Shown: positions 1-8,312 of the stretch, piece by piece
Layout of the letters: the number at the start of each line of letters is the position of its first letter
Numbering within the stretch: the stretch's first letter is position 1
Source of the DNA: JACVRW01 sp963746825
Lineage (GTDB): Bacteria; Actinomycetota; Thermoleophilia; Solirubrobacterales; Thermoleophilaceae
DNA length: 64,000 nt
NCBI GenBank assembly: GCA_963746825.1
Contig: CAVVCU010000004.1
Location: forward strand, 62,001-126,000
Direction of reading: 5' to 3'
Notes under the pieces: model-generated
Databases searched by the model: none
Told to the model about the DNA's origin: nothing
What the model saw: the letters and a program-made list of their open reading frames with translations, nothing else
Program-made: the position numbers and the translations under genes

Positions 1-590
1 AGCGCCGCCACGGCCATCGAGATCTGCACGCTCAGCAGTCCCTCCCGGCTCCAGTACACGTCGTCCAGCTCGAGCAGGAGCGCGGACTCGTCGAGCGTCA
101 GGCCCATTCCCGCCCCGAAGGGCACCGCCAGCCAGGGCTCGAGCCGCTCGTCGCGGGTGAGGATCGCTCCGGCCCCCGCGCTGAAGGCCAACACGATCCC
201 GGGCACGAAGTGGTGAATGTGACGCCGGCCCACGCGTAGGTTGCGAAACGGCCCCACGGTCCGGCGCTCGCGCAGCAGGTAGGTGATGCCGCGGACGACC
301 ACGAACGTGCCCACGAACGAGGAGAGCAGGTTGAACATCGCGTTCTCCCTGGTCGAGCCCTGCTCGTAGCCCACGCGAGCCACATGCGCGGTCTCGGCCA
401 CCGCCTCCTCGGCCGCCAGCAGCAGGTTGTCGGCCTCGTGCGGCAGCGGCGCCGAGCCGCGGCTCCAGACCCGCCCCAGCTCCCCGACCAGGACGGCGCC
501 CACGGCCACGGCCGCCGTCGCGCCCAGCGCAAGCGTGCCGCGGCCGGGCGCGAGCGCGCGCCGCCGGCGGCGTACGCGGCTAAGCGCCAA
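1..590 (-). CDS. Integral membrane protein, partial (runs off left edge)
   Basis: The reading frame is open from a TTG at 590 to the window edge, so the C-terminus is missing. The visible 196 residues have a basic N-terminus, a first hydrophobic helix at about residues 13-30, a second near the segment FNLLSSFVGTFVVV, and the segment HIHHFVPGIVLAF followed by further hydrophobic stretches. This looks like an uncharacterised actinobacterial multi-pass membrane protein with a His-rich entry to one helix; no function is claimed. TTG is chosen because GAGG lies about 9 nt upstream and no ATG or GTG is better placed. It overlaps the end of the acetyltransferase gene by 11 nt, so it is probably the next gene of the same operon. 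Confidence 0.6.
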   Translation of the reverse strand, partial: MALSRVRRRRRALAPGRGTLALGATAAVAVGAVLVGELGRVWSRGSAPLPHEADNLLLAAEEAVAETAHVARVGYEQGSTRENAMFNLLSSFVGTFVVVRGITYLLRERRTVGPFRNLRVGRRHIHHFVPGIVLAFSAGAGAILTRDERLEPWLAVPFGAGMGLTLDESALLLELDDVYWSREGLLSVQISMAVAA

Positions 591-1284
591 GGAGCTCGTC
601 CTCGGCCAGCTCGCGCACCACCCGCGCGGGCACTCCCATGACCAGCGTGCGTGCGGGCACGTCCTTGGTCACCACCGCACCCGCTCCCACGAAGGCCTCC
701 TCGCCCACCTCCACGCCCGGCAGCAGCACCGCGCCGCCGCCCAGGCGGCAGGCGCGTCGCAACACGGCGCCGCGCAGCTCCTGCCCCTCGCCACGCCGGC
801 CGGCCGTGGGGTCGTTCGTGAGCAGCACGCCGGGCGCCACGAACACGTCGTCCTCGACGAGCGACCAGGCGGTGATGTAGGCCCCGGTCTGCAGCTTGAC
901 CCGCGCGCCGAGCCGCACGTCGTTCTCGATCGAAGCGGCTCGTCCCACCACCGTGTCGGGACCGATCTCCACCCGCTCGCGCACATGTGCCTGATCGGCC
1001 ACAACACAGTTCTCGGCAATCCGGGCCCCGGCCAGCACCACGGCCCCCGCGCCGACCCGCACTCCGTTGCCCAGCACGGCGCTGCCCGGATCTCCTCCCG
1101 GAGCGCTCGAGCGGACGCTCAGGGTGGCCGGCTTGCCCACGACGCAGTTGTCCCCCAGCCGCACACCGGCTCCGACCAGCGTGCCGGCGTGAACCACCAC
1201 GTTGCCCCCGACCTCCACGTCCTCGGGCAGCTCGACCCCGTCCCCGAGCAGCAGGCCCGGGGCGCGCTCAGACTCGTGCAGCAC
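580..1284 (-). CDS. Hexapeptide-repeat N-acetyltransferase, WbpD-like
   Basis: This 234-residue protein is made almost entirely of imperfect left-handed beta-helix hexapeptide repeats (for example VELPEDVEVGGNVVVHAG and IGPDTVVGRAAS), the fold of trimeric acyl-CoA transferases. The C-terminal segment with GAGAVVTKDVPARTLVMGVPARVV is typical of sugar O- or N-acetyltransferases. Directly upstream lie an oxidoreductase, a UDP-sugar dehydrogenase and a 2-epimerase, matching WbpB, WbpA and WbpI of the UDP-2,3-diacetamido-uronic acid pathway, so the likely role is 3-amino-group acetylation (WbpD). The start is GTG at 1284, overlapping the previous gene by 17 nt. Fold assignment is secure; substrate is inferred from context. 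Confidence 0.8.
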   Translation of the reverse strand: MLHESERAPGLLLGDGVELPEDVEVGGNVVVHAGTLVGAGVRLGDNCVVGKPATLSVRSSAPGGDPGSAVLGNGVRVGAGAVVLAGARIAENCVVADQAHVRERVEIGPDTVVGRAASIENDVRLGARVKLQTGAYITAWSLVEDDVFVAPGVLLTNDPTAGRRGEGQELRGAVLRRACRLGGGAVLLPGVEVGEEAFVGAGAVVTKDVPARTLVMGVPARVVRELAEDELLGA

Positions 1285-2263
1285 GCGTGCTCTCCCGCAG
1301 CGACTGCTGCAGCGCCTCCAGCACCCGCACCACCCTCAGGCCCGACTCGCCGTCCGAGCGCGGCTGCGCTCCGTCGCGCACACGGTCGACGAAGTGGCGG
1401 CACTCGATGCGCAGCGGCTCCTCGCTGGGCACCCGGGGCGAGAAGATCGCGCCCGAGCGCGGCTTGTACTCCGGATAATCGCCGCTCTGGTCGAAGCCCT
1501 TGTCGAACAGGGTGAGCTTGCGCTCGGAGTCCATGTCGTCGAAGGTGGCCATCTTCTTCGAGCCGACCACGGTGAAGCGCCGTTCCTTGTGCGGGTCGAG
1601 CCAGGACAGGTGCAGGTGGGCGGCCAGCCCCGAGGGGAAGCGCAGGAAGCAGAACACCACGTCCTCGACGCCCTCCTGCATGTAGCTCTCGCCCACCGCC
1701 CGGCACTCGTACGGCTCCTCGCCCGCGAGGCTGAGGATCACCGAAACGTCGTGGGCGCCGAGCGACCAGAGCGCGTTCTCCTCCGCGCGCAGCACGCCCA
1801 GGTTGAGGCGGTTGGAGTAGACGTACCGGACGTCACCCAGCTCGCCGGAGTCGACCAGCTCCTTGAGCATCTCCACCCCGGGGTGGTACTCGAGCAGGTG
1901 GCCCACCATGAGCACGCGCCCGGCCTCCTGCGCGGCCGCGACCACCCGCTCCGCCTCATCGCCGGTCTGCGCGAGCGGCTTCTCTACGAAGCAGTGCTTG
2001 CCCGCGCTCAGAACCCGCTCGGCCAGGTCGGCGTGGCTGGGCACCGGGGTGGCCAGGGCCACCGCGTCGAGGCGCTCGTCGGCCAGCATCTCGTCGAGCG
2101 ACGTGGTGGTGCTCGCCGAGGGGAAGGCGGCGCCGTGGAGGGCCAGCGCCTGCTCGGACTGGTCGACGAGCCATGCCAGCTCGACCCCCTCGAGGCGGTC
2201 GAAGTTGCGGGCCAGGTTGGGGCCCCAGTATCCGAGCCCCGCAACGCCGATCCGGACGGTCAC
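1268..2263 (-). CDS. Gfo/Idh/MocA-family NAD-dependent sugar oxidoreductase, WbpB-like
   Basis: A 331-residue cytoplasmic dehydrogenase. The N-terminus has the Rossmann motif GVAGLGYWGPN, and the family's catalytic EKP motif is seen as CFVEKPLAQ at about residues 94-102. Length is normal for the family. The start is GTG at 2263, sharing GTGA with the stop of the upstream dehydrogenase gene, which is stronger than an open but unconserved upstream extension of the frame. In WbpB-type enzymes this step oxidises C3 of UDP-GlcNAcA to prepare for transamination. Neighbours on both sides belong to the same pathway. The family is certain; the exact substrate is inferred. Confidence 0.85.
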   Translation of the reverse strand: MTVRIGVAGLGYWGPNLARNFDRLEGVELAWLVDQSEQALALHGAAFPSASTTTSLDEMLADERLDAVALATPVPSHADLAERVLSAGKHCFVEKPLAQTGDEAERVVAAAQEAGRVLMVGHLLEYHPGVEMLKELVDSGELGDVRYVYSNRLNLGVLRAEENALWSLGAHDVSVILSLAGEEPYECRAVGESYMQEGVEDVVFCFLRFPSGLAAHLHLSWLDPHKERRFTVVGSKKMATFDDMDSERKLTLFDKGFDQSGDYPEYKPRSGAIFSPRVPSEEPLRIECRHFVDRVRDGAQPRSDGESGLRVVRVLEALQQSLRESTRAARV

Positions 2264-3495
2264 AGACGGATGAGGTTCGAGGCTTCGATGCCCCGCGTAA
2301 CGCCGCGGAAGTCGACCACCAGCGGCGACTCGCGCACGAGCCGCTCGACGTCGAGATCGGGGTGGGCGGTCACGATGACCACGCAGTCGGCGTCCTCGGG
2401 CCACTCGCTGTGCAGGCCGAAGTCGGTGAGCTCGGGCACGTGCTCGTCGTGGTAGAGGAGCTCCGCTCCCTGCTCGCGCAGGAGCCGCATGATCTTCGTC
2501 GCCGGCGATTCGCGCATGTCCCCCGAGCCGGCCTTGTAGGCCACCCCCACGATCGCCACCCGCGAGCCGCGCACCGGCTTGGCGTGATCGTTGAGCGCGC
2601 GCGAGATGCGCTCGACGCAGAAGTAGGGCATGCGCTGGTTGACCTCACCGGCCAGCTCGATGAACTCGGTCTGCATGTCGAACTCGCGTGCGCGCCAGGA
2701 CAGGTAGAACGGGTCCACGGGAAGGCAGTGACCGCCCATCCCCGGGCCCGGCTTGAACGACATGAACCCGTAGGGCTTGGTGGCGGCGGCGTCGACGACC
2801 TCCCACACGTCGATGTCCATGCGGTCGCACAGGATCGCCAGCTCGTTGACGAGGGCGATGTTGACCGAGCGGAACACGTTCTCGAGCAGCTTCGTCAGCT
2901 CGGCCGCCTCCGGGGTGCTCACGGGGACGATCTCGTCGCACACGTGCTCGTAGAGCGCCACCGCCCGGGCCTTGCACTCGTCGGTCAGCCCACCCACGAT
3001 CTTCGGCGTGTTGCGCAACGTGAAGTCGGTGCGGCCGGGATCGATCCGCTCCGGAGAGAAGGCCAGGAAGAAGTCGCGCCCCGCCGCCAGGCCGGACTCC
3101 TCCAGCAGGGGCGCGAGCAGGCGGCGCGTGGTTCCCGGGTAGGTGGTCGACTCGAGCACCACGAGCTGCCCGGCCTGCAGCACCCCCGCGAGCGCGGTGC
3201 CCGCGGCGATGAGCGGCTGAAGATCCGGCTCGCGGTTGGGGCTGAGCGGCGTGGGCACCGCCACCACGATCGCGTCGGCCTTGGCCAGCTCGGCGTAGCG
3301 GGTGGTCGCCTGCAGGCGCTCGCCGACCGCGCCCAGGACCTCGTCCGGCACGTCCTCGACGTGCGAGCGGCCCTCGCTCACGCCCTGCGTGACACGGCTG
3401 TTCACGTCGACGCCGACCACGGTGTGGCCCTCCTGCGCGAAGGCAACGGCCAGCGGCAGGCCGACGTAGCCGAGCCCGACAACCCCGATCGTCAT
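2260..3495 (-). CDS. UDP-N-acetyl-hexosamine 6-dehydrogenase (WbpA/WecC family)
   Basis: This 411-residue enzyme would oxidise C6 of a UDP-HexNAc to the uronic acid with NAD. The N-terminal Rossmann domain begins with GVVGLGYVGLPLA, the central domain carries the catalytic cysteine in GGHCLPVDP, and the C-terminal UDP-binding domain contains GVAYKAGSGDMRESP. The ATG at 3495 overlaps the epimerase stop as ATGA, and the 3' end overlaps the oxidoreductase start as GTGA, indicating tight translational coupling. The WbpA/WecC class is favoured over UDP-glucose dehydrogenase because the neighbours are a UDP-GlcNAc 2-epimerase and WbpB/WbpD-like enzymes. Confidence 0.88.
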   Translation of the reverse strand: MTIGVVGLGYVGLPLAVAFAQEGHTVVGVDVNSRVTQGVSEGRSHVEDVPDEVLGAVGERLQATTRYAELAKADAIVVAVPTPLSPNREPDLQPLIAAGTALAGVLQAGQLVVLESTTYPGTTRRLLAPLLEESGLAAGRDFFLAFSPERIDPGRTDFTLRNTPKIVGGLTDECKARAVALYEHVCDEIVPVSTPEAAELTKLLENVFRSVNIALVNELAILCDRMDIDVWEVVDAAATKPYGFMSFKPGPGMGGHCLPVDPFYLSWRAREFDMQTEFIELAGEVNQRMPYFCVERISRALNDHAKPVRGSRVAIVGVAYKAGSGDMRESPATKIMRLLREQGAELLYHDEHVPELTDFGLHSEWPEDADCVVIVTAHPDLDVERLVRESPLVVDFRGVTRGIEASNLIRL

Positions 3496-4562
3496 ACGCT
3501 CGCAGTGTAAGCCGAGACCACGTCGCACACCCGGCGTGCAGCCTGGCCCCCGCCGTAGAGCTCGGGACGCTCGGCCGGCACCGGCAGCTCCAGCGCGGCG
3601 AGCGCCGCGCCGGCATCGAGGTCGACCAGCACGTTCCACCCCGTCTCGACGGTCTCGGTCCACTCGGTCGTGTCGCGCAGGGTCAGGCAGCGCACGCCCA
3701 GCAGGTAGGCCTCCTTCTGCACGCCACCGGAGTCGGTGAGCACCGCCCGCGCGTTGCGCGCGAGGGAGAGGAAGTCCAGGTAGCCGAGCGGCCCGGTGAG
3801 CACCACTCCGTCCAACCGGCCCATCAGGCCGGCCTGCTCGAGCCGCGCGCGGGTGCGCGGATGCAGCGGAAACACGACCGTGCCGGGCAGCGCGGCCACC
3901 AGCGCGACCAGCCGTTCGAGGCGCTCGGGGCGGTCGACGTTGCCCGCGCGATGAGCGGTCACCACCAGATAGGAGCCCGCCTCCAGGCCGAGGTCGGCCA
4001 GCACGGTGGAGCGGGCCTCGGCGATGTCGCGGAAGGCGAGCGAGACGTCGGCCATCACGTCGCCCACGAGATGCGCCTCGCCCCGCACTGCCTCGCGTGC
4101 GAGGTTCTCCATCGCGGTCGGAGTCGAGCACAGCAGCAGGTCGCTCGCGTGATCGGTCAGCACCCGGTTGAGCTCCTCGGGCATCGTCCGGTCGAAGGAG
4201 CGCATGCCGGCCTCGACGTGGCCCACCGGCCGCCCGGCCTGAGCCGCGGCCAGGGCCCCGGCGAGTGTGGAGTTGGTGTCGCCGTAGACGAGCACGAGGT
4301 CGGGCTCGAGCTCGCTCAGCACCGGCTCCAGCGCGGCCAGGATCCGCGCGGTCTGCTCGGTGTTCGAGCCGGAGCCCGCGCCGAGCTCGCGGTCGGGGGC
4401 CGGCACGCCTAGCTCGTCGAAGAAGATCTGCGACAGCTCGTCGTCGTAGTGCTGGCCCGTGTGCACGATCAGCTCCTCGTGGCCCTCACGCAGGAGCCGG
4501 GAGACCGCCGCGGCCTTCACGAACTGCGGGCGGTTGCCGATGACGGTGACGACGCGCGGCAA
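3492..4562 (-). CDS. wecB: UDP-N-acetylglucosamine 2-epimerase, non-hydrolysing (WecB/WbpI type)
   Basis: A 356-residue GT-B-fold epimerase interconverting UDP-GlcNAc and UDP-ManNAc, or their 3-acetamido uronic acid derivatives. Visible motifs are GNRPQFVKAAA at the N-terminus, GDTNSTLAGALAA, HVEAGMRSFDRTMPEE and DSGGVQKEAY. The first acidic/His block resembles WbpI and WecB more than the MnaA variant. The start is TTG at 4562, directly after the stop of the upstream aminotransferase gene; no ATG or GTG fits the conserved N-terminus. The 3' end overlaps the dehydrogenase gene by ATGA. In the WbpABEDI scheme this enzyme acts last; it could equally make ManNAc for another glycan. Confidence 0.88.
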   Translation of the reverse strand: MPRVVTVIGNRPQFVKAAAVSRLLREGHEELIVHTGQHYDDELSQIFFDELGVPAPDRELGAGSGSNTEQTARILAALEPVLSELEPDLVLVYGDTNSTLAGALAAAQAGRPVGHVEAGMRSFDRTMPEELNRVLTDHASDLLLCSTPTAMENLAREAVRGEAHLVGDVMADVSLAFRDIAEARSTVLADLGLEAGSYLVVTAHRAGNVDRPERLERLVALVAALPGTVVFPLHPRTRARLEQAGLMGRLDGVVLTGPLGYLDFLSLARNARAVLTDSGGVQKEAYLLGVRCLTLRDTTEWTETVETGWNVLVDLDAGAALAALELPVPAERPELYGGGQAARRVCDVVSAYTASV

Positions 4563-5372
4563 CTAGACGCCGCGCGCGAGCTCTTGCTCGACGTGGGCGC
4601 GGAAGGCCGCGGCCGCCTCGCGGGTGCGCGGGCCCTCTTCGAACTCGGTCTCCTCGACGGCGCCGATCGACTGCACCTCCCGGATCGTCGACGCGAGGAA
4701 GGCCTCGCTCGCGCCCAGCAGGTCGTCGAGCGGGCACGAACGCTCCTCCACGTCCAGCAGCCGGACGAGCCGGTCGCGGGTGATCGAAGCGAGAATGTGC
4801 TCTTCGAGCGGCGGGGTGCACAGCGCGCCGTCGCCGGCCACCCAGAACATGGTCGACGTCGGGGCCTCGAGTGCGCGGCCGTGTGGCGTGACCAGCAGCG
4901 CCTCGTCGAAGCCGCGCTCCCGGGCCAGGCGCGAGCAGAGCATGTTCGCGCCGTAGGAGAGCGACTTGATGCCGTCGAGCACCCGCGTGGGCGCGTAGGT
5001 GACGATGCCCAGGCGCACGCCGGGGCGCATGACCGCGGCCTGCTCGGTGAAAAGCAGCCGCCGGCCCCCGCGCGTGATCACGATCCGCAGGACGCCGTCG
5101 AACTGCGTACCGCCGCGCGCCTCGAGCAGCTCGGGTATCTCGGTTTCGAGCTCGGTCCGGAAGACCTCCGGCAGACGCAGGTTCGCCGCCGAGCGCTCCA
5201 GCCGGTCGAGGTGTTCGACGAGGGCGAACGGGGTGCCGTCATAGACGCGAATCACCTCGAAGACGCCGTCGCCCCGCAACAGGCCCTCGTCGGTGGCGGG
5301 AATCGTCATCTCGCCGGAGGGAGTGATGCGACCGTCGAGTGAGCCCAGCTCGGTTGTGAGGACCTCGTTCAC
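4563..5372 (-). CDS. Class IV PLP aminotransferase (IlvE / aminodeoxychorismate lyase family)
   Basis: The 269-residue protein has the fold-type IV signature: LLRGDGVFEVIRVYDG near residue 32, the likely PLP lysine in IKSLSYGANML, and EAPTSTMFWV in the cofactor phosphate-binding region. It may be a branched-chain aminotransferase, D-amino acid aminotransferase or 4-amino-4-deoxychorismate lyase; the sequence alone does not decide. The GTG at 5372 begins 2 nt after the 3' end of tRNA-Lys, so no separate Shine-Dalgarno exists. The alternative ATG (residue 22) would cut the family's usual length before the GDGVFE motif. Translation may therefore follow tRNA 3' processing on a leaderless message. 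It is the first protein gene of the sugar-nucleotide operon. Confidence 0.8.
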   Translation of the reverse strand: MNEVLTTELGSLDGRITPSGEMTIPATDEGLLRGDGVFEVIRVYDGTPFALVEHLDRLERSAANLRLPEVFRTELETEIPELLEARGGTQFDGVLRIVITRGGRRLLFTEQAAVMRPGVRLGIVTYAPTRVLDGIKSLSYGANMLCSRLARERGFDEALLVTPHGRALEAPTSTMFWVAGDGALCTPPLEEHILASITRDRLVRLLDVEERSCPLDDLLGASEAFLASTIREVQSIGAVEETEFEEGPRTREAAAAFRAHVEQELARGV

Positions 5373-5374
5373 AT

Positions 5375-5446
5375 GGGCCGTGTAGGAATCGAACCTACAA
5401 CCTTGAGATTAAGAGTCTCCTGCTCTGCCAATTGAGCTAACGGCCC
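5375..5446 (-). tRNA. tRNA-Lys (anticodon CTT)
   Basis: Read on the minus strand the 72 nt fold as a standard cloverleaf: acceptor GGGCCGT/ACGGCCC, D-stem GCTC/GAGC, anticodon loop CTCTTAA with anticodon CTT, variable loop of 5 nt, T-arm GTAGG-TTCGATT-CCTAC. The 27-43 pair of the anticodon stem is G-A, the rest is paired. CCA is not encoded. A protein start codon follows after only 2 nt. Confidence 0.95.
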
Positions 5447-5459
5447 GCAGGGAGCGATT

Positions 5460-5813
5460 CTAGTCTGCGCTGTTTACCGCGGCGAGCGCCTCTTCCCGCG
5501 AGCCGTGAATCGGAAAGACGCGATCGAGACCGGTGATCTCGAAGATCTTCGTGATGTTGTCGTCGGTGCACACGAGCGCAAGTGAGCCGCCCGCCGGGCG
5601 CAGGCGCTTCACCCCGCCCACGAGCACGCCGAGCGTGGTCGAGTCGATGAACGTGGCTTTGGAGAGATCGACCACGATCTGCTTCTTGCCCGATTCGATC
5701 AACTCCACCATGCGTTCCTTGAACTCGGGCGCGGTATAGAGGTCGACCTCTCCGCCCAGCTCGATCACGTGAGTGGAGTCGTCGATGGCCTCGTCTTCTA
5801 TCTGGAAGTTCAC
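5460..5813 (-). CDS. STAS-domain anti-sigma factor antagonist
   Basis: A 117-residue single STAS domain of the SpoIIAA/RsbV type. The characteristic segment around the phosphorylatable serine is present as FIDSTTLGVLVGGVKRL. Such proteins, when unphosphorylated, bind an anti-sigma kinase and release a stress sigma factor. No partner kinase (RsbW/SpoIIAB) or sigma gene is adjacent, so the target is unknown. The GTG at 5813 is chosen because AGGGAGA lies 4 nt upstream; a longer open frame up to 5855 lacks conserved sequence. It lies downstream of the tat genes on the same strand. Confidence 0.88.
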   Translation of the reverse strand: MNFQIEDEAIDDSTHVIELGGEVDLYTAPEFKERMVELIESGKKQIVVDLSKATFIDSTTLGVLVGGVKRLRPAGGSLALVCTDDNITKIFEITGLDRVFPIHGSREEALAAVNSAD

Positions 5814-5881
5814 TCTTCTCCCTGGGGTAGTGCTTGTGGGTCCCTCGCGCCCCACGGCAGGCCGCGAGCCGAAAGCGTACG

Positions 5882-6550
5882 TCAGCTGTCCGGTGTCTGC
5901 TGCGCGGCAGCGGCTTTCTTGAGCTGACGCACCTGCTTCTCAACCTGTTTGCGGGCGTTCTCGGGGGCCAGATCGACGGCCTTCTGCCCGGCCAGCCCGG
6001 CCAGACGCTCATCGCCGGCCAGGGTCGCGTACTGCACCAGCAGTAGGTAGGTCTGGGTGTCGTTGGAGTCCGCGGCGATGATGCGCACGGCCTCTGTTGC
6101 CTTGCCCGGCTGGTCGAGCGCCCCCGGAGCGTAGGCCTGCAGCGCCAGCCGGGCCAGGCTCGGGTTCGGGTCGCCGTCGGTGGCCTCCACGTAGCGCTCC
6201 CAGTAGGCGCCGGACTGGCGCAGTTCGTCCTTGGCCGCGTCGGGGAACGTGGACGATCCCTGCTCGATCTGACTCGTGGCGGCCTGGTAGTTGAGCCGGA
6301 CCAGCCCGGCCAGCAGGGCCTGGTTCTCCGGTGAGGCGCGCAGGCGCTCCTCCTGTCGCTCGATTCTCGACTCGAGCTGGGAGGTTGCGTCGTCGCCGCT
6401 GCTGTCGCGACCGCCGAACGCGTCGATGAGCCCACCCGACACGTCGCCGCCGATTCCGAACAGCACGAGGCCGCCGCCCATCAGCACGGCTAGCGTCAGA
6501 TAGGTGGCCTGAACCGCGCGGCGGCGGCGTCCTCTCAGGTCGAAGAGCAT
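5882..6550 (-). CDS. Membrane-anchored TPR-like protein of unknown function
   Basis: The 222-residue product has a short cytoplasmic N-terminus rich in Arg (RGRRRRAVQ), one transmembrane helix at about residues 14-34, a Gly/Asp-rich linker, then a helical region with tetratricopeptide-like pairs: ASPENQALLAGLVRLNYQAA, NPSLARLALQAYAPG and DTQTYLLLVQYATLAGDERLAGLAGQKAVDLAPEN. The C-terminus is a Lys/Gln-rich helix. This suggests a scaffold or assembly factor facing outward. It sits 21 nt after tatC and before the STAS gene, so it may be co-transcribed with the Tat translocase, but no specific function can be named. Confidence 0.75.
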   Translation of the reverse strand: MLFDLRGRRRRAVQATYLTLAVLMGGGLVLFGIGGDVSGGLIDAFGGRDSSGDDATSQLESRIERQEERLRASPENQALLAGLVRLNYQAATSQIEQGSSTFPDAAKDELRQSGAYWERYVEATDGDPNPSLARLALQAYAPGALDQPGKATEAVRIIAADSNDTQTYLLLVQYATLAGDERLAGLAGQKAVDLAPENARKQVEKQVRQLKKAAAAQQTPDS

Positions 6551-6571
6551 CCGTCGCGGAAGGCTAGTGGA

Positions 6572-7345
6572 CTAGCTCGAGCCCTCGGTGGCGGGCTCCG
6601 ACACTTCTCCCGGATCGCTGACGGGCCGGCCCCACGCCGCCGCCATCAGGATCGAGAGCTCGAAGAGGAGGTAGAGCGGAATCGCCTCCAGGATGAGCGT
6701 GAGCGGATCGAGCGTCGGCAGCAGCGACGCCAGGACGACGATGGCGACGATCGCGTAGCGGCGCGAGCGGCGCAGCTTCTCGGCGTTGGTGATGCCGAGC
6801 TTGCAGGCCGCCAGCACCCCCACGGGGATCTGGAAGCCGATGCCCATCGCGAGCATCAGCAGCGTCACGAACGAGTAGTAGTCGCGCGCCCGCACCTGCG
6901 TGTTGAACTCGTCGGCGTTGAAGTTGAGCAGGAAGTCGAGCGCCGGCGTGAGCACGATGAAGTAGCAGAACACGACGCCGGTCACGAATAGCAGCGGCAC
7001 CATCAGCAGCAACGGCGTGGCCACCCGCCGTTCGCCCGGGCTGAAGGCGGGCAGCAGGAACGCGTAGAGCTGGTAGAGGATCACCGGAAGCGAGATCAGC
7101 AGCGCGGCGTAGGCCGCGTTGGTGAGCGTGGTGTAAAAGGCCTCCGCCGGGCCGAGCGTGATCGGCTCGATGCCGTCGGGCAGCGGCTTGTTGACGATCT
7201 CGAGGACGAGGTGGTTCTGCCAGCCGGTGAGCGCCCAGGCCGCGATGAACGCGATGGCGCAGACGATGAGGCGGCTGCGCAGCTCGTCGAGATGGTCGAT
7301 GACCGACAGCCGGTCCTCGTGGGCTATAGGCCTCATGCGCCGCAT
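6572..7345 (-). CDS. tatC: Sec-independent (twin-arginine) translocase subunit TatC
   Basis: The 257-residue polytopic protein shows the conserved TatC N-terminus HLDELRSRLI, then six predicted hydrophobic helices, and the periplasmic-loop region PAEAFYTTLTNAAYAALLISLPVILYQ in segments typical of the family (FLLPAFSPGERR follows). TatC recognises RR signal peptides and forms the receptor complex with TatA/B. The gene lies 18 nt downstream of tatA on the same strand. A Rieske protein with an RRR-containing N-terminus is encoded 5 kb away and is a plausible client. The start ATG at 7345 is accepted; ATG two codons later is possible. Confidence 0.93.
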   Translation of the reverse strand: MRRMRPIAHEDRLSVIDHLDELRSRLIVCAIAFIAAWALTGWQNHLVLEIVNKPLPDGIEPITLGPAEAFYTTLTNAAYAALLISLPVILYQLYAFLLPAFSPGERRVATPLLLMVPLLFVTGVVFCYFIVLTPALDFLLNFNADEFNTQVRARDYYSFVTLLMLAMGIGFQIPVGVLAACKLGITNAEKLRRSRRYAIVAIVVLASLLPTLDPLTLILEAIPLYLLFELSILMAAAWGRPVSDPGEVSEPATEGSS

Positions 7346-7363
7346 GAGCTTCGCGGCCGGGCG

Positions 7364-7597
7364 CTAGGACTTCTGCTCGGAAGCCGCGCTGGTCGTGGTG
7401 GTGGTGGTCGTGGCCGGATCGGGCTGGTCGACGGCGCCCTCGGGCAGCTCGTCCTTGTCCTTACCGGTGACCGAGTCCTTGAACTCGCGCATGCCCCGGC
7501 CCATCGAGCGCCCCAGATCGGGCAGGCGCTTGGGGCCGAAGATGATCAGCACGATGACCAGGATGATGATGATCTCGAGTGGGCCGGGAGTCGGCAT
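7364..7597 (-). CDS. tatA: Twin-arginine translocase subunit TatA
   Basis: This 77-residue protein has the TatA design: a short N-terminus, one transmembrane helix at about residues 7-21, the hinge FGPKRLPDLG, an amphipathic helix RSMGRGMREFKDSV, and an acidic/Thr-rich tail with a run of seven threonines. TatA oligomerises to form the protein-conducting element. It is the first gene of the tatA-tatC pair and is divergent from dcd. No tatB is visible nearby; single-TatA systems are common in Gram-positive bacteria. Confidence 0.93.
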   Translation of the reverse strand: MPTPGPLEIIIILVIVLIIFGPKRLPDLGRSMGRGMREFKDSVTGKDKDELPEGAVDQPDPATTTTTTTSAASEQKS

Positions 7598-7656
7598 GAC
7601 TCAGTTCATGGTAGCGGGGAAACGTGTTGCGCCCGCGATTGTCAGGATTGCGGGAG

Positions 7657-8238
7657 ATGACGAGCTCTGTGCTGTCCGACGGAACGATCCGCCGCCTGGT
7701 GGACGAGGGCCGTATCGCGATCGAGCCGTGGGACCCGGCCATGGTCCAGCCGGCCAGCGTCGACCTGCGCCTGGGTCGTTCCTTCCGGGTCTTCCACAAC
7801 CACAAGCTGTCGGCCATCGATCTGGCCGAGCCTCCTCAGGGAGTGACCGAGCACGTGGAGATCGAGGAGGATCAGTCCTTCGTCATCCACCCGGGTGAGT
7901 TCGTGCTGGGCGCCACGGGCGAGTGGGTCGAGCTGCCCGACGACATCGTGGCCCGGATCGAGGGCAAGTCGAGCCTCGGCCGGCTCGGCCTGATCGTGCA
8001 CGCCACCGCGGGCTTCGTCGACCCGGGCTTCAAGGGAACGCTGACGCTCGAGATCACCAACCTCACGCGCGTCCCGATCATCCTGTGGCCGGGCAAGCCG
8101 ATCGCTCAACTCTCCTTCATGACGCTCGACCGACCGGCCGAGCGGCCGTACGGCCATCCCGACCTGGGCAGCCACTACCACCGCCAGGCCCAGGCCACCG
8201 AGTCGCGCTACGAGGGCGGCCCGGGTCGCACCGGCTGA
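7657..8238 (+). CDS. dcd: dCTP deaminase
   Basis: A 193-residue trimeric dUTPase-fold enzyme that deaminates dCTP to dUTP, with some homologues also hydrolysing dUTP. The conserved substrate-binding motif is seen as GKSSLGRLGLIVHATAGFVDPGF in two parts, and the glutamate-containing ATLEITN-type segment appears as TLEITNLTRVPI. The beginning VLSDGTIRRLVDEGRI matches family N-termini, so ATG at 7657 is preferred over upstream GTG (7624) or TTG (7648). GGGAG stands directly in front of the ATG. It is divergently transcribed from tatA and separated from it by 59 bp. Confidence 0.93.
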   Translation: MTSSVLSDGTIRRLVDEGRIAIEPWDPAMVQPASVDLRLGRSFRVFHNHKLSAIDLAEPPQGVTEHVEIEEDQSFVIHPGEFVLGATGEWVELPDDIVARIEGKSSLGRLGLIVHATAGFVDPGFKGTLTLEITNLTRVPIILWPGKPIAQLSFMTLDRPAERPYGHPDLGSHYHRQAQATESRYEGGPGRTG

Positions 8239-8312
8239 ACCGTTTCACGGACAACCGCAAAGTTTTTGTCAAGTTCGTGCGCGCGGTGCCGATACCGGGA
8301 TCAGAGCGTGAT

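Noticed and set aside
8242..8255. GTTTCACGGACAAC as a third parS site
   Set aside because: Three mismatches to the consensus in the second half and no palindrome.
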